Part shown: in pieces, positions 49,934 through 58,001 of the stretch
Numbering within the stretch: position 1 is the stretch's first letter
How the letters are laid out: each line of letters begins with the position of its first letter
DNA from: Phycisphaeraceae bacterium
Lineage (GTDB): Bacteria; Planctomycetota; Phycisphaerae; Phycisphaerales; UBA1924
Reading direction: 5' to 3'
DNA: 64,000 bases
Assembly (NCBI GenBank): GCA_023898685.1
Contig: CP060234.1
Span: 2,418,001 to 2,482,000, forward strand
Position numbers and translations under genes: made by a program
The notes under the pieces: generated by a model
The model's input: the letters and a program-made list of their open reading frames with translations, nothing else
What the model was told of the DNA's origin: nothing
The model's database searches: none

Positions 49934-52189
49934 TCAGGGTGACCCTTGCAGGAAAAACCCGATAAACGCCGTGAGGTCGTGCAGATCGATCACCCCCTGG
50001 GGCGGCGCCAGGTCCGCGGCCGGGTCGCCGCCGAGGAACGCGGTGATGAACGCCGTGATGTCCTCCACGTCGAGCACGCCGAACGGCTCGGCCAGGTCGG
50101 CGGGGTTCAACCCGCATCCGACCGTGTAGATCGCCAGGTCATCCACCGCCGCCTCGATGAGCGAACTCGATCCCTCGTCGGTCGCGACGAACCGCACGCG
50201 GAACGCGCGCGACGAGCCGAAGTCGGCCGGCAGCGCGTACGACCTGTAGACCCAGTCGCCAGTTGTCTCGGTGACCACGTCCAGCGGCTCGAACGTCTGC
50301 CCATTGTCCGCCGAGATACCGATCTCCAGCGGCTCGTCGTAGGTGTTGTACCAGAGCCAGAACGAGAGGAAGTGCTCGTCCCACGTCGTGCTCAGGTCGT
50401 ACGCCGGGCTGATCAGTGTGGTCACCCCGTTGACGTCGCTGTCGTGCAGGTTGCTCGTCCGCGCCGCCTCGGTGATCCAGCAGAGCGTGCCGTTGGGCGT
50501 GTGGTCCTCGCCGGGCTGATCCTGGCTCACGACGGGCTCGGCTAGCTCCCACACGCCGGTCGTCGCCGTGTCGCCCGGCACGCCCGCTGTCCAGCCAGTA
50601 TCCGTCTCCATGTCGTCGGTCAGCACGCTACGCGTGCGCACGACTGTGAGCGATACCGGATCATCAGCCCCGCCCTCGGGATACCGCAGTGTTACGCCCT
50701 CCGGCGTCGCGACCTCCGCGTAGTAGTCCACCGGCGTGCCGCACACCACGCCGGGCAGCGTGGTTGTAAACACATAGTTGTCGCCCGACATCGCGACGGG
50801 CGCAAACACCGAGCCCTCTCCGGTGCGCACGAACAGGTCGATCGAAACCCCGTCGAGCGTCCGCAGAAACGCGGGGTCCACCTCCACCACCACGTCAACC
50901 GGCGTCTCGGGCTCGGTCAGGGTGGGGGTCTCGATCGGGGTGAGCAGCACGCCGTCGGCGACCGCCTCACCCAGCACCAGGGCGCCGGCGAGGTTCTCCT
51001 GTGCGCAGGGCAGAATCTCGGTCGGGGGCGGCGCGAACGTGCCCCCCGCCGAGGGCGGCCTGAGCTCTACGGCCCAACTGAAGCTGCCCGCCTGCACATA
51101 CCCCCAGTCGGCGGTGTTCCCGCTGGCGAGGTAGAGATCGGCGATCCGCTGGGGCTTGTACCGCGCGCCCGTCGTGTCGTGGATCGCGTTGCGGTAGTCC
51201 CGCCCCAGTTGCTCGAACACGGTCCCGTCCGGCGGCGGCAGGTAGCTGATCTCGTCGCCCGGGGGCCACATGACGAGCTGGCTGAAGCTGTGGTAGTCGA
51301 TGTGGGCCGCGAGATTCGGCACGCCCAGCATGTAGTCGCGCAGCACCCGCGATTCGGGCTCGCTGAACGGCGATGAGCCGCGGTAGGTCTCCGATCCGTG
51401 CGATCCGCTCGACCCGGGCCCGCCCCAGCCCTCCGAGAAGTTGCGGTTGAGATCGACGCCGTACCCGTTCCTCAGGTTCTTGCGCCACATCCGGTAGGTG
51501 GTCCAGGTGTAGTCGTACCCGTCCGGGTTGAGCACCGGGATGATCCGGTACGTCACGCGGTCGAGCAAGGCCGTGATCCGTGGGTCGCTCCCGTAGCCGT
51601 CGGCCAGTTGCTGCATCATGTAGAGCACGGTCGTCGGGCTGATCCACTCGCGCGCGTGGATCGTGCCGTTGAACACCAGCGACCGCTTCGAGTCAGGATC
51701 GCCCGCGCCGGAGATGGTGAACGCCTCGATCGTCCGCCCCTGGAGGCTCGTGCCGATCGCCTCGCGCGAGACAATCCCCGGATGGGCCGCGACGAGCTGG
51801 TCGAGGAACGCCGCGATCTCCGCGGGGTCGCGGAACTCGGTGAAGAACGTGTCGTCGCCCCGCGGCGCCGGCCCTACTCCCCACCGCACCCGCGCGTCCA
51901 GTCTCGCCCGCTCGGTGTCGACGACCTTCTGCATGTCCTCGACCTCGACGAGATAGACCACGCCCGCGGCGTCCAATCGCCGCAGCGTCGCTTCGTCCGC
52001 GAGATATTCCGTTCCCCCGTGCGTCCGCTCCGCCTCGCTCATCAGCAGCATGGGCAGCGTCCCGACCATTTCACGCTGGGTCGCGGAGTCGGTCCACACC
52101 TTCACCAGCCGCATCCCGTCGTAGGGCCCCGCGAGCCCGACCGAGACGAGTGCCGAGAGAACGACCAGTGCGAACACGTGCCGGCGCAT
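49934..52189 (-). CDS. Secreted M14 zinc carboxypeptidase with dockerin-like tail
   Basis: A 751-residue exported metallocarboxypeptidase. Signal peptide M-R-R-H-V-F-A-L-V-V-L-S-A-L-V-S-V-G-L-A, a propeptide, then the M14 domain (about 105-440): zinc ligands in T-I-H-A-R-E-W (His and Glu, near 178-182) and H-I-D-Y-H-S-F-S (His), substrate Arg and Asn in V-D-L-N-R-N-F, and catalytic Glu in W-A-V-E-L-R-P. A fibronectin-like region and an immune-inhibitor-like MAM region (S-P-A-Y-D-L-S, D-D-L-A-I-Y) follow. The end is a dockerin-like module finishing Q-G-S-P, where sister proteins have G-C-P. Start chosen with GAGGAG 7 nt upstream. Confidence 0.92.
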   Translation of the reverse strand: MRRHVFALVVLSALVSVGLAGPYDGMRLVKVWTDSATQREMVGTLPMLLMSEAERTHGGTEYLADEATLRRLDAAGVVYLVEVEDMQKVVDTERARLDARVRWGVGPAPRGDDTFFTEFRDPAEIAAFLDQLVAAHPGIVSREAIGTSLQGRTIEAFTISGAGDPDSKRSLVFNGTIHAREWISPTTVLYMMQQLADGYGSDPRITALLDRVTYRIIPVLNPDGYDYTWTTYRMWRKNLRNGYGVDLNRNFSEGWGGPGSSGSHGSETYRGSSPFSEPESRVLRDYMLGVPNLAAHIDYHSFSQLVMWPPGDEISYLPPPDGTVFEQLGRDYRNAIHDTTGARYKPQRIADLYLASGNTADWGYVQAGSFSWAVELRPPSAGGTFAPPPTEILPCAQENLAGALVLGEAVADGVLLTPIETPTLTEPETPVDVVVEVDPAFLRTLDGVSIDLFVRTGEGSVFAPVAMSGDNYVFTTTLPGVVCGTPVDYYAEVATPEGVTLRYPEGGADDPVSLTVVRTRSVLTDDMETDTGWTAGVPGDTATTGVWELAEPVVSQDQPGEDHTPNGTLCWITEAARTSNLHDSDVNGVTTLISPAYDLSTTWDEHFLSFWLWYNTYDEPLEIGISADNGQTFEPLDVVTETTGDWVYRSYALPADFGSSRAFRVRFVATDEGSSSLIEAAVDDLAIYTVGCGLNPADLAEPFGVLDVEDITAFITAFLGGDPAADLAPPQGVIDLHDLTAFIGFFLQGSP

Positions 52190-52338
52190 GGGTTTTCTCC
52201 TCATCGCGGCGGTGGTCGTCCCGAGAGCTGCCGCCACTCCGCGATCCTCTCGGCGAGTATACCGACGCGACCCGCGATTCCCAAAGCCGGCCGTTCTGGA
52301 GGTGTGGCCGGCGGCGGGGTTCGCTTGCCAAGGCGGGG

Positions 52339-53121
52339 CTACGACCCGATCGACCCGGTGTACAGGAACCACCCCAGACCTGTGAAGAACGCCCACCAGC
52401 CGTACGCGGCGTGCTCGACGGTCGCGGCGAGCGTGGACCTGCTGCGCGCGTATGTCCAGGCGAACAGGATGCCGCCGGGCAGCGTCAGGGCGAAGGCCCA
52501 GAGATTCCAGAACGGGGCGTGAAGCCAGGCGAAGGCGAGCGCGTTCACGGCGATCAGCACGGACGCCGGCCCCAGGATCGACCCGTAGCGGTGGAAGAAG
52601 AACGTGCGGTGGCTGATCTCCTGGGGGTAGGCGCTCAGCCAGGGGTAGAAGATCGTGATGATGACGAGCCAGAGGGGGTGGTGCCTCGGCAGGCTCAGAA
52701 AGCCGAACCCGGCGGGCATGTCGAGGAATCGGTCGGCCGCCCAGGCGACGGCGAGCATCAGCACCGCCCCGGGGACGAACAACGTCGCGACCCGGCGCCA
52801 TTCACGCCGGAGCCCCGTGGTGTTCCAGAGCTGCCGGCGGTCGAACGTGCGATCGAGCATCAACCAGGCGACGACGGCGACCGTGAACAGCAGCAGGAGC
52901 GGCAGCAGCAGACGCTTCGTCGCGAACGGGAGGTCGAACAACGCACCGAGGCCGATGGATTGGAACAGCCCCTCCGCCCGGCGGGCGGGGTCGACGATCA
53001 GCGCGGCGACCGCCGGAAGCACGAAGAAGAGCCCGATCATCTCGACCCAGCGGGCAATACGCTGAATGCCGCCGAGCGGGGGCGGCTCACTCTCCGCGGC
53101 ACCGGTCGGCGCGTCGATCAC
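52339..53121 (-). CDS. CPBP family intramembrane protease-like protein
   Basis: A 260-residue membrane protein with about seven helices and the CPBP/CAAX protease pattern: motif 1 Y-P-Q-E-I-S-H-R-T-F-F-F (E168 and R172; the first Glu of the usual E-E-x3-R is Gln), motif 2 F-A-W-L-H-A-P (H201) and motif 3 E-H-A-A-Y-G. Members are glutamic intramembrane peptidases or bacteriocin-immunity-related proteins. The GTG start overlaps the MscS-type channel stop (GTGA), so the two are translated together. Confidence 0.8.
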   Translation of the reverse strand: MIDAPTGAAESEPPPLGGIQRIARWVEMIGLFFVLPAVAALIVDPARRAEGLFQSIGLGALFDLPFATKRLLLPLLLLFTVAVVAWLMLDRTFDRRQLWNTTGLRREWRRVATLFVPGAVLMLAVAWAADRFLDMPAGFGFLSLPRHHPLWLVIITIFYPWLSAYPQEISHRTFFFHRYGSILGPASVLIAVNALAFAWLHAPFWNLWAFALTLPGGILFAWTYARSRSTLAATVEHAAYGWWAFFTGLGWFLYTGSIGS

Positions 53122-54410
53122 GCCCCAGGATCCTCGTCTGCGGGCGTGCGATCAACCGGCGCAGCGGTGGGCGGCGGCGAAGGGGCATCGGCGAGCGTGG
53201 GGTCGTCGCATATGTGTGTGCGGCCGGACTCTACGCCGCGCCGCGCCCGCGTCACATCCTCGTCGCTCAGCCGTTGCTCGCGCCGGCGTGGCAGCGACCA
53301 CGGATACTCCCGCATCAGGAAGGCGAGCAGCCGCTCGCGGACGTCGCACCGGAGCTCCCACGCCGTGGGCGAGTCGGCGGCGGTGACGAGGACGCGGAGC
53401 ACCATGCTCTTCTCGGTGCAGTCGATCACCTGGAGGACCTTCGCCCGCCCGTCCCACTTGGGGTGCCCGTCGAGGATGCGGTCGAGCTCGTCGCGGACCG
53501 CGTCGACGGGGCAGGAGTAGTCGACGTAGAGCACGACCGAGCCCAGGATGTCGGCCGACTTGCGGGTCCAGTTCTCGAATGGCTCCTCGATGATCTTGCT
53601 GAACGGCACGATCAGCCGACGTTCATCCCAGATCTTGACGACGACGTAGGTGGTCGTGATCTCCTCGATCCAGCCCCACTCGCCGCCGATGATCACCGCG
53701 TCGTCGATGCGGATGGGCTGGGTGAGCGCGATCTGGATGCCCGCGATGATGTTGCCCAGCACGGGCTTGGCGGCGAAGCCCACCGCGATGCCCGCGATGC
53801 CGGCAGAGGCGAGCAGGCTGGCCCCGATCCGCCCGACGCTGTCGAACGTGAGCAGGGCCAGCGCAACGCCCACAACGCCCACGATGATCATCAGTGTGCG
53901 GCTGATGACGAGCACCTGCGTGTGCACGCGTCGGGCGCGGAGGTTGTCTTTGACGTCGATGCGGTACTTCGAGAGGATGAGGTCGTCGAGCCCCGCGATG
54001 ACGCCGATGACGAGCCAGGTGCCCGCGAGGATGTTGACGACGGTCAGCGCCTGGGCCCACCACCCGTTGATCCACGCGGGCATCAGGTCCCGCTGCTCGA
54101 TGACAGCGCACGCGACCGAGAGCCCGACGCCGATCGCCAACAGGCCCGCGGGCTTGGAGGTGTGCTTGACGAGCTTGCGCTTCGCCGAGTGCTGGTCGTG
54201 CCCGGCGGCCCGCCGCAGGATCGCCCAGACGAGCCGCTGGAGCAGCCACACGCCGCACACGATGACGGCGACGATCACCAGGATCTGAGCCCACCCGGGC
54301 CACCCGTCGATGAACGAACCGATGACCTCGTTCGTCTGCTGCATCGGCGTCGGTCCGCCCGTGGCGGAGTTCGCGGCGGCGGTGCTCAGGAGCGTCGTCG
54401 GCGAAGGCAT
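53118..54410 (-). CDS. MscS-family mechanosensitive channel
   Basis: A 430-residue small-conductance mechanosensitive channel homologue (YbdG/YnaI-like). About five membrane helices; pore helix TM3 is A-S-A-G-I-A-G-I-A-V-G-F-A-A-K-P-V-L-G-N-I, followed by the cytoplasmic beta domain with P-I-R-I-D-D-A-V-I-I-G-G-E-W-G-W-I-E-E-I-T and the vestibule domain to about 375. The C-terminal about 45 residues are Pro/Asp-rich and unstructured. The ATG at 54410 is supported by a TACGAT box 5 nt upstream. It should release solutes on hypo-osmotic shock. Confidence 0.92.
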   Translation of the reverse strand: MPSPTTLLSTAAANSATGGPTPMQQTNEVIGSFIDGWPGWAQILVIVAVIVCGVWLLQRLVWAILRRAAGHDQHSAKRKLVKHTSKPAGLLAIGVGLSVACAVIEQRDLMPAWINGWWAQALTVVNILAGTWLVIGVIAGLDDLILSKYRIDVKDNLRARRVHTQVLVISRTLMIIVGVVGVALALLTFDSVGRIGASLLASAGIAGIAVGFAAKPVLGNIIAGIQIALTQPIRIDDAVIIGGEWGWIEEITTTYVVVKIWDERRLIVPFSKIIEEPFENWTRKSADILGSVVLYVDYSCPVDAVRDELDRILDGHPKWDGRAKVLQVIDCTEKSMVLRVLVTAADSPTAWELRCDVRERLLAFLMREYPWSLPRRREQRLSDEDVTRARRGVESGRTHICDDPTLADAPSPPPTAAPVDRTPADEDPGA

Positions 54411-54415
54411 GGGGG

Positions 54416-54421
54416 ATCGTA
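54416..54421 (-). promoter_or_regulatory. TACGAT box 5 nt before the MscS-type ATG
   Basis: On the minus strand TACGAT, CCCCC, ATG. No Shine-Dalgarno sequence. Predicted leaderless start. Confidence 0.5.
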
Positions 54422-54539
54422 TTCGTTCGGACGGTCGTGCCGTCACGGGCGGGGCGTATGATGCCTGTAACGACACAGATTCACCGAGTACCGCGTGCCA
54501 ACCGACGCGAAGAAACCGACGAGAACCAGGAGTCACGAG

Positions 54540-55736
54540 ATGTCCAGCCAGCCCGTCATCGTCGCCGCCAAGCGCACCCCCATCGGCCGCTTCCTGGGCG
54601 GATTCACCAACGTCGCCAGCCCCAAGCTCGGCTCCATCGCGATCCAGGCCGTTCTCAACGAGGCGCCCGCGGCGAAGGGCCACATTGACGAGTGCATCAT
54701 GGGGTGCGTCCTCCAGGGCGGGCTGGGGCAGAACCCGGCGCGCCAGGCCGGGCTCGGCGCGGGGCTGCCCACCACCCTCTCGGCCGTGACCGTCAACAAG
54801 GTCTGCGGCTCGGGGCTCCAGGCCGTGATGATGGCGGCGAACAACATCAGGGCGGGCGAGGCGGAGTGCATCATCGCGGGCGGGTTCGAGAATATGACCG
54901 CCGCCCCGCACTTCGCCAACGTGCGGGGGGGAGTCAAGTACGGCCCGACCCAGCTCATGGACCTGATGGCCCACGACGGGCTCACCTGCCCCTTCGAGGG
55001 CTGGCCCATGGGCAACGCGGCCGACCACACCGCGGCGAAGAACCACATCTCGCGCGAGGATCAGGACCGCTTCGGCGCCCAGAGCCACCAGCGTGCGGCC
55101 GGCGCGTGGGAGGCGGGCTGGTTCGATTCCGAGGTCGTCGCGCTGACGGGCGAGCAGGTGGGCAACCGCAAGGTCCCGGGCCCGGAGGGGGGCGTGTCAC
55201 GCGACGAGGGGATCCGGGCGGACTCGACCGCCGACGGGCTCGCCAAACTCCGCCCCGCGTTCGTGAAGGACGGCACGGTGACCGCCGGAAACGCGAGCCA
55301 GATTTCGGATGGAGCCGCGGCGGTGCTGGTGATGAGCGAGTCCAAGGCGCAGTCGCTGGGGCTCAAGCCCATGGCGCGGATCATCAGCCACGCGACGAGC
55401 GGGGTGGACCCCAAGGACATCTTCGAGGCTCCGATCACCGGCGTGCAGGCGGCGCTCGCGAAGGCGGGCAAGGGCGTGGGCGACATCGACCTCTTCGAGA
55501 TCAACGAGGCCTTCGCGGCCCAGGTGCTCTGCAACATCAAGGCGCTGGAGGTGCCGGAGGACAGGCTCAACATCGCGGGTGGCGGGATCGCGCTGGGTCA
55601 CCCGATCGGCGCGAGCGGGGCGCGGGTGCTGACGACGCTGCTGCACCAGCTCAAGCGCACGGGGGGGAAGACGGGGGTCGCGGCCCTGTGCCTGGGCGGG
55701 GGGAACGCGGTGGCGATGGTGGTGGAGATGGTGTGA
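54540..55736 (+). CDS. Acetyl-CoA acetyltransferase (thiolase)
   Basis: A 398-residue thiolase. The nucleophilic C89 lies in V-N-K-V-C-G-S-G-L-Q-A, H354 in G-G-G-I-A-L-G-H-P-I-G-A-S-G-A-R and the acid/base C384 in A-L-C-L-G-G-G-N-A; N-E-A-F-A is also present. A biosynthetic (PhaA/AtoB-like) or degradative role cannot be told apart by sequence; length and the short loop favour the biosynthetic acetoacetyl-CoA type. AGGAG lies 7 nt before the ATG. No other fatty acid or PHB gene is next to it. Confidence 0.95.
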   Translation: MSSQPVIVAAKRTPIGRFLGGFTNVASPKLGSIAIQAVLNEAPAAKGHIDECIMGCVLQGGLGQNPARQAGLGAGLPTTLSAVTVNKVCGSGLQAVMMAANNIRAGEAECIIAGGFENMTAAPHFANVRGGVKYGPTQLMDLMAHDGLTCPFEGWPMGNAADHTAAKNHISREDQDRFGAQSHQRAAGAWEAGWFDSEVVALTGEQVGNRKVPGPEGGVSRDEGIRADSTADGLAKLRPAFVKDGTVTAGNASQISDGAAAVLVMSESKAQSLGLKPMARIISHATSGVDPKDIFEAPITGVQAALAKAGKGVGDIDLFEINEAFAAQVLCNIKALEVPEDRLNIAGGGIALGHPIGASGARVLTTLLHQLKRTGGKTGVAALCLGGGNAVAMVVEMV

Positions 55737-55758
55737 GCTGAAGGACCTCGGAGTTGAA

Positions 55759-56466
55759 ATGACACTTCTCACAACTGCCGCGTCTTGGACTGCCGCCATT
55801 GCGACGTCCTTGGCGGTCGTAGTAGCGCTCTTCAAGGACACGCTGATGCGGTGGCTTCGGCGGCCAATCATCAAGACCTCTAGCGGTCAGTACATACCAT
55901 ACGTCGTGCGAGTGCCCTTGCGCCATCATGAGAGATGCCCCAATGGTGTAATTGTCAGTGAGTGTGATGCGTTCTGGTTTCGGATTTGCGTTACAAACCG
56001 AGGGCGCGATACGGCACGTGCTCTGGAGGCTTTTGCAGAGAGGCTGGAGAGAAGAGCGGCGACGGGAGACTTCCAGCCGGTTGAGCGGTTCATTCCGGCG
56101 AGCCTGACATGGGCAGGACTCGATGCGCCCGTCCTGCCGAGGTTGAACCCCGGCAGCGATCGGTATCTAGTTGCTCTATCGATCCTCAAGCCGGACGATC
56201 GTGCGTGCGTGCTAGACAACCAGGCCCAGACTGTCTTCGACCGCCTTCACGCCAGCGGTCCAGTGACCGAGCTTGGAGTTCATCAAAAGGACACATCCTA
56301 TTCTCACGCCTGCGCACCAGGTGAGTACAGACTTCGACTTGCCATTTCTGGCGAGAACGTTGATACGGTCCGGTTCATATTTGAGTTCGCCGCACCGTCG
56401 GTTTGGCCGACTGGGATTGAGAATTTCGCCGAAGCGGTTGGATTGACGCTGCGCGATGGGGCCTGA
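55759..56466 (+). CDS. Membrane-anchored protein of unknown function, atypical composition
   Basis: A 235-residue protein. An N-terminal membrane helix (about 8-26) is followed by a W-L-R-R-P basic patch and a soluble beta-rich domain of about 190 residues with F-W-F-R-I-C-V-T-N-R-G-R-D-T-A-R. That stretch (V-x-N-x-G-x-x-x-A) resembles an Ig-like fold seen in many uncharacterised membrane proteins. The DNA is visibly less G+C rich than the surrounding genes and uses more A/T-ending codons, suggesting recent acquisition. It lies 22 nt after the thiolase gene, with a weak GGAG upstream, and directly before the duplicated repeat region. Confidence 0.7.
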   Translation: MTLLTTAASWTAAIATSLAVVVALFKDTLMRWLRRPIIKTSSGQYIPYVVRVPLRHHERCPNGVIVSECDAFWFRICVTNRGRDTARALEAFAERLERRAATGDFQPVERFIPASLTWAGLDAPVLPRLNPGSDRYLVALSILKPDDRACVLDNQAQTVFDRLHASGPVTELGVHQKDTSYSHACAPGEYRLRLAISGENVDTVRFIFEFAAPSVWPTGIENFAEAVGLTLRDGA

Positions 56467-56623
56467 TGCGAAATGCGCCAGCCCGGTGCCGTGGATCATC
56501 TCGAAGAGTGATCCACGAGCGGACGGCGTTCCAGCACCGCCATCACCCTCCGGGATGATGGCGGGCACCGTTTGCCGCGTCGGGCGACCCGCTGATGCGG
56601 GCTGATGGTTGATCCTGGGTCCG

Positions 56624-56693
56624 ACGAGCCGCGGGCGCGAGCCCGCGGAGCGCTGTCGCCGGTCCGCTCCACGGGCTCGCGCCCGTGGCTCGT
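56624..56693. repeat. 70-nt two-hairpin element, copy 1
   Basis: Outer stem ACGAGCC/GGCTCGT; inner hairpins CCGCGGGC-GCGA-GCCCGCGG and CCACGGGC-TCGC-GCCCGTGG. All pairs are Watson-Crick in this copy. Confidence 0.85.
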
Positions 56694-56713
56694 ATGAGTG
56701 GGGTGAGGCCCGG

Positions 56714-56808
56714 GCGGTGCCACCACCCGCCGCGCCAGCGGCGCGTGGTGCTGGCTCAACTGCCCTCGACCAATCACGACGCGCCCTTCGGGCGGGTCGT
56801 GGCACCGC
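56714..56808. repeat. 95-nt three-stem element, copy 1
   Basis: Outer stem GCGGTGCCAC/GTGGCACCGC (10 bp) closes two hairpins: CACCAC..GCCGC-GCCA-GCGGC..GTGGTG and CACGAC-G-CGCCC-TTCG-GGGCG-GG-GTCGTG, joined by about 20 nt that vary between copies. Confidence 0.9.
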
Positions 56809-56901
56809 GATGGTCCTTCGCTCGTCCACCCGCCCGGTACCGCGCGTCATCTCGAAGAGCGATCTGCGAACAGACGGGCCCCAACCCGCGTCACCCTCCA
56901 G

Positions 56902-56935
56902 TACCATGAAGGAAGCCGGCGGGGCACCCGCCGGC
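56902..56935 (+). promoter_or_regulatory. TACCAT box and 9-bp leader hairpin, copy 1
   Basis: TACCAT at 56902-56907, then a perfect hairpin GCCGGCGGG-GCA-CCCGCCGGC (56915-56935) that ends 22 nt before the ATG. GTGGAG between hairpin and ATG is the likely ribosome-binding site. If TACCAT is the -10, the RNA would start with the hairpin. Confidence 0.5.
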
Positions 56936-56957
56936 GAGGTCGTGGAGATCGTACGAC

Positions 56958-57527
56958 ATGAGCGTGCAAATCAAAGACGCCCGGGGCGAAACCCACGACT
57001 TCCGACCGCCGAGTAGGGCCGAGAGGCGGTTCCTCATGAAGGAACTCGGGCCGGCGCATCGCCTTCGGACCGTCTTCGGCCAGTTGATGCGACTCCTGGG
57101 CCTGCTCGCCGCTCTGCTGCTGACCATGCTCATCGCCACCCTGCTGGTGGTCTTCGCGGGCCTCCTCGATGATCTGGCCGCGATGGTGGTCGGCGCGGCT
57201 CTGTCTTTTCTCGTCGTGCTGCCCCTGGGCGTTCTCGCCTGGGCTCGGAACGCCGCGAAGGACTGGCGTCTGCGCCGCGTCCTGAACCTGTGCTGCCCGG
57301 TCTGCGGCGACTTCATCGGCGAGGAGGGGTACCGGTTCGTCCCCGATTGGATGCCATCGCACAATGTTCGATGCGAGACGTGCGGGGCGGTGCTGCGATC
57401 GCCGGATGACCCGGTGAGTCACTCCATCAGGCGCACCGACGCGATGGCTCAAACCGTGCAGGCCGCGGCGATCGTCGCCGGAGTACCATCGCCGGTTCGC
57501 TCGAAGCCGCGCCCGCGGCAAGCTTGA
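56958..57527 (+). CDS. Zinc-ribbon membrane protein, duplicate 1
   Basis: A 189-residue protein of unknown function. A charged N-terminus (F-R-P-P-S-R-A-E-R-R-F-L-M-K-E-L), two membrane helices (about 44-67 and 73-96), then a zinc ribbon: C112, C113 and C116 in L-C-C-P-V-C-G, C139 and C142 in R-C-E-T-C-G. The N- and C-termini would both face the cytoplasm. The next gene is a near copy; the ribbon-coding DNA is almost identical in the two, whereas the membrane helices differ. Related in plan to the gene at 34890. Confidence 0.75.
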   Translation: MSVQIKDARGETHDFRPPSRAERRFLMKELGPAHRLRTVFGQLMRLLGLLAALLLTMLIATLLVVFAGLLDDLAAMVVGAALSFLVVLPLGVLAWARNAAKDWRLRRVLNLCCPVCGDFIGEEGYRFVPDWMPSHNVRCETCGAVLRSPDDPVSHSIRRTDAMAQTVQAAAIVAGVPSPVRSKPRPRQA

Positions 57528-57667
57528 GCTCGGTGCCGTGGATCATCTCGAAGAGTGATCCACGAACGGACGGCCTCCGACCGCCATCACCCTTCGGGAT
57601 GGTGGCGGGCACCGTTTGCCGCGTCGAGCGACCCGCTGAAGCGGGCGGAAGCTCGATCTCAAGTCCG

Positions 57668-57737
57668 ACGAGCCGCGGGCGCGAGCCCGCGGAGCGCTGT
57701 CGCCGGTCCCCTCCACGGGCTTGCGTCCGTGGTTCGT
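57668..57737. repeat. 70-nt two-hairpin element, copy 2
   Basis: As copy 1, but the outer stem reads ACGAGCC/GGTTCGT and the second hairpin CCACGGGC-TTGC-GTCCGTGG; both stem changes (C to T opposite G) keep G-U pairing if transcribed from the plus strand. Confidence 0.85.
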
Positions 57738-57757
57738 ATGAGCGACGAGAGGTAAGG

Positions 57758-57851
57758 GCGGTGCCACCACCGCCGCGTCAGCGGCGCGTGGTGCTTGCTC
57801 GAATGCCAGCGACAGAGCACGACGCGCCCTTCGGGCGGGTCGTGGCACCGC
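57758..57851. repeat. 94-nt three-stem element, copy 2
   Basis: As the copy at 56714, with the same perfect 10-bp outer stem. One C is missing in the first hairpin and the joining segment differs (GAATGCCAGCGACAGAG). Confidence 0.9.
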
Positions 57852-57945
57852 GATTGGTCCTTCGCTCGTCCATCCACCCGGTGCCCCGTTGTGATCCGAA
57901 GCGCGATCCACCAACTATAAGGTCCCAGCCGCCGTCACCCTCCAG

Positions 57946-57979
57946 TACCATGAAGGAAGCCGGCGGGGCACCCGCCGGC
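57946..57979 (+). promoter_or_regulatory. TACCAT box and 9-bp leader hairpin, copy 2
   Basis: Same arrangement and spacing as copy 1: TACCAT 57946-57951, hairpin 57959-57979, ATG 22 nt later. Confidence 0.5.
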
Positions 57980-58001
57980 GAGGTCGTGGAGATCGTACGA
58001 C

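Larger units (their letters stand above)
56485..57527 (+). repeat. Tandem duplication, unit 1
   Basis: Unit of about 1045 nt: a GTGGATCA-N10-TGATCCAC palindrome, a 70-nt two-hairpin element, a 94-95-nt three-stem element, a TACCAT box with a leader hairpin, and a zinc-ribbon membrane protein gene. Unit 2 follows directly. Corresponding positions are offset by 1047 nt at the first palindrome and by 1044 nt from the 70-nt element through the gene, so a net 3-nt indel separates them. Confidence 0.9.
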
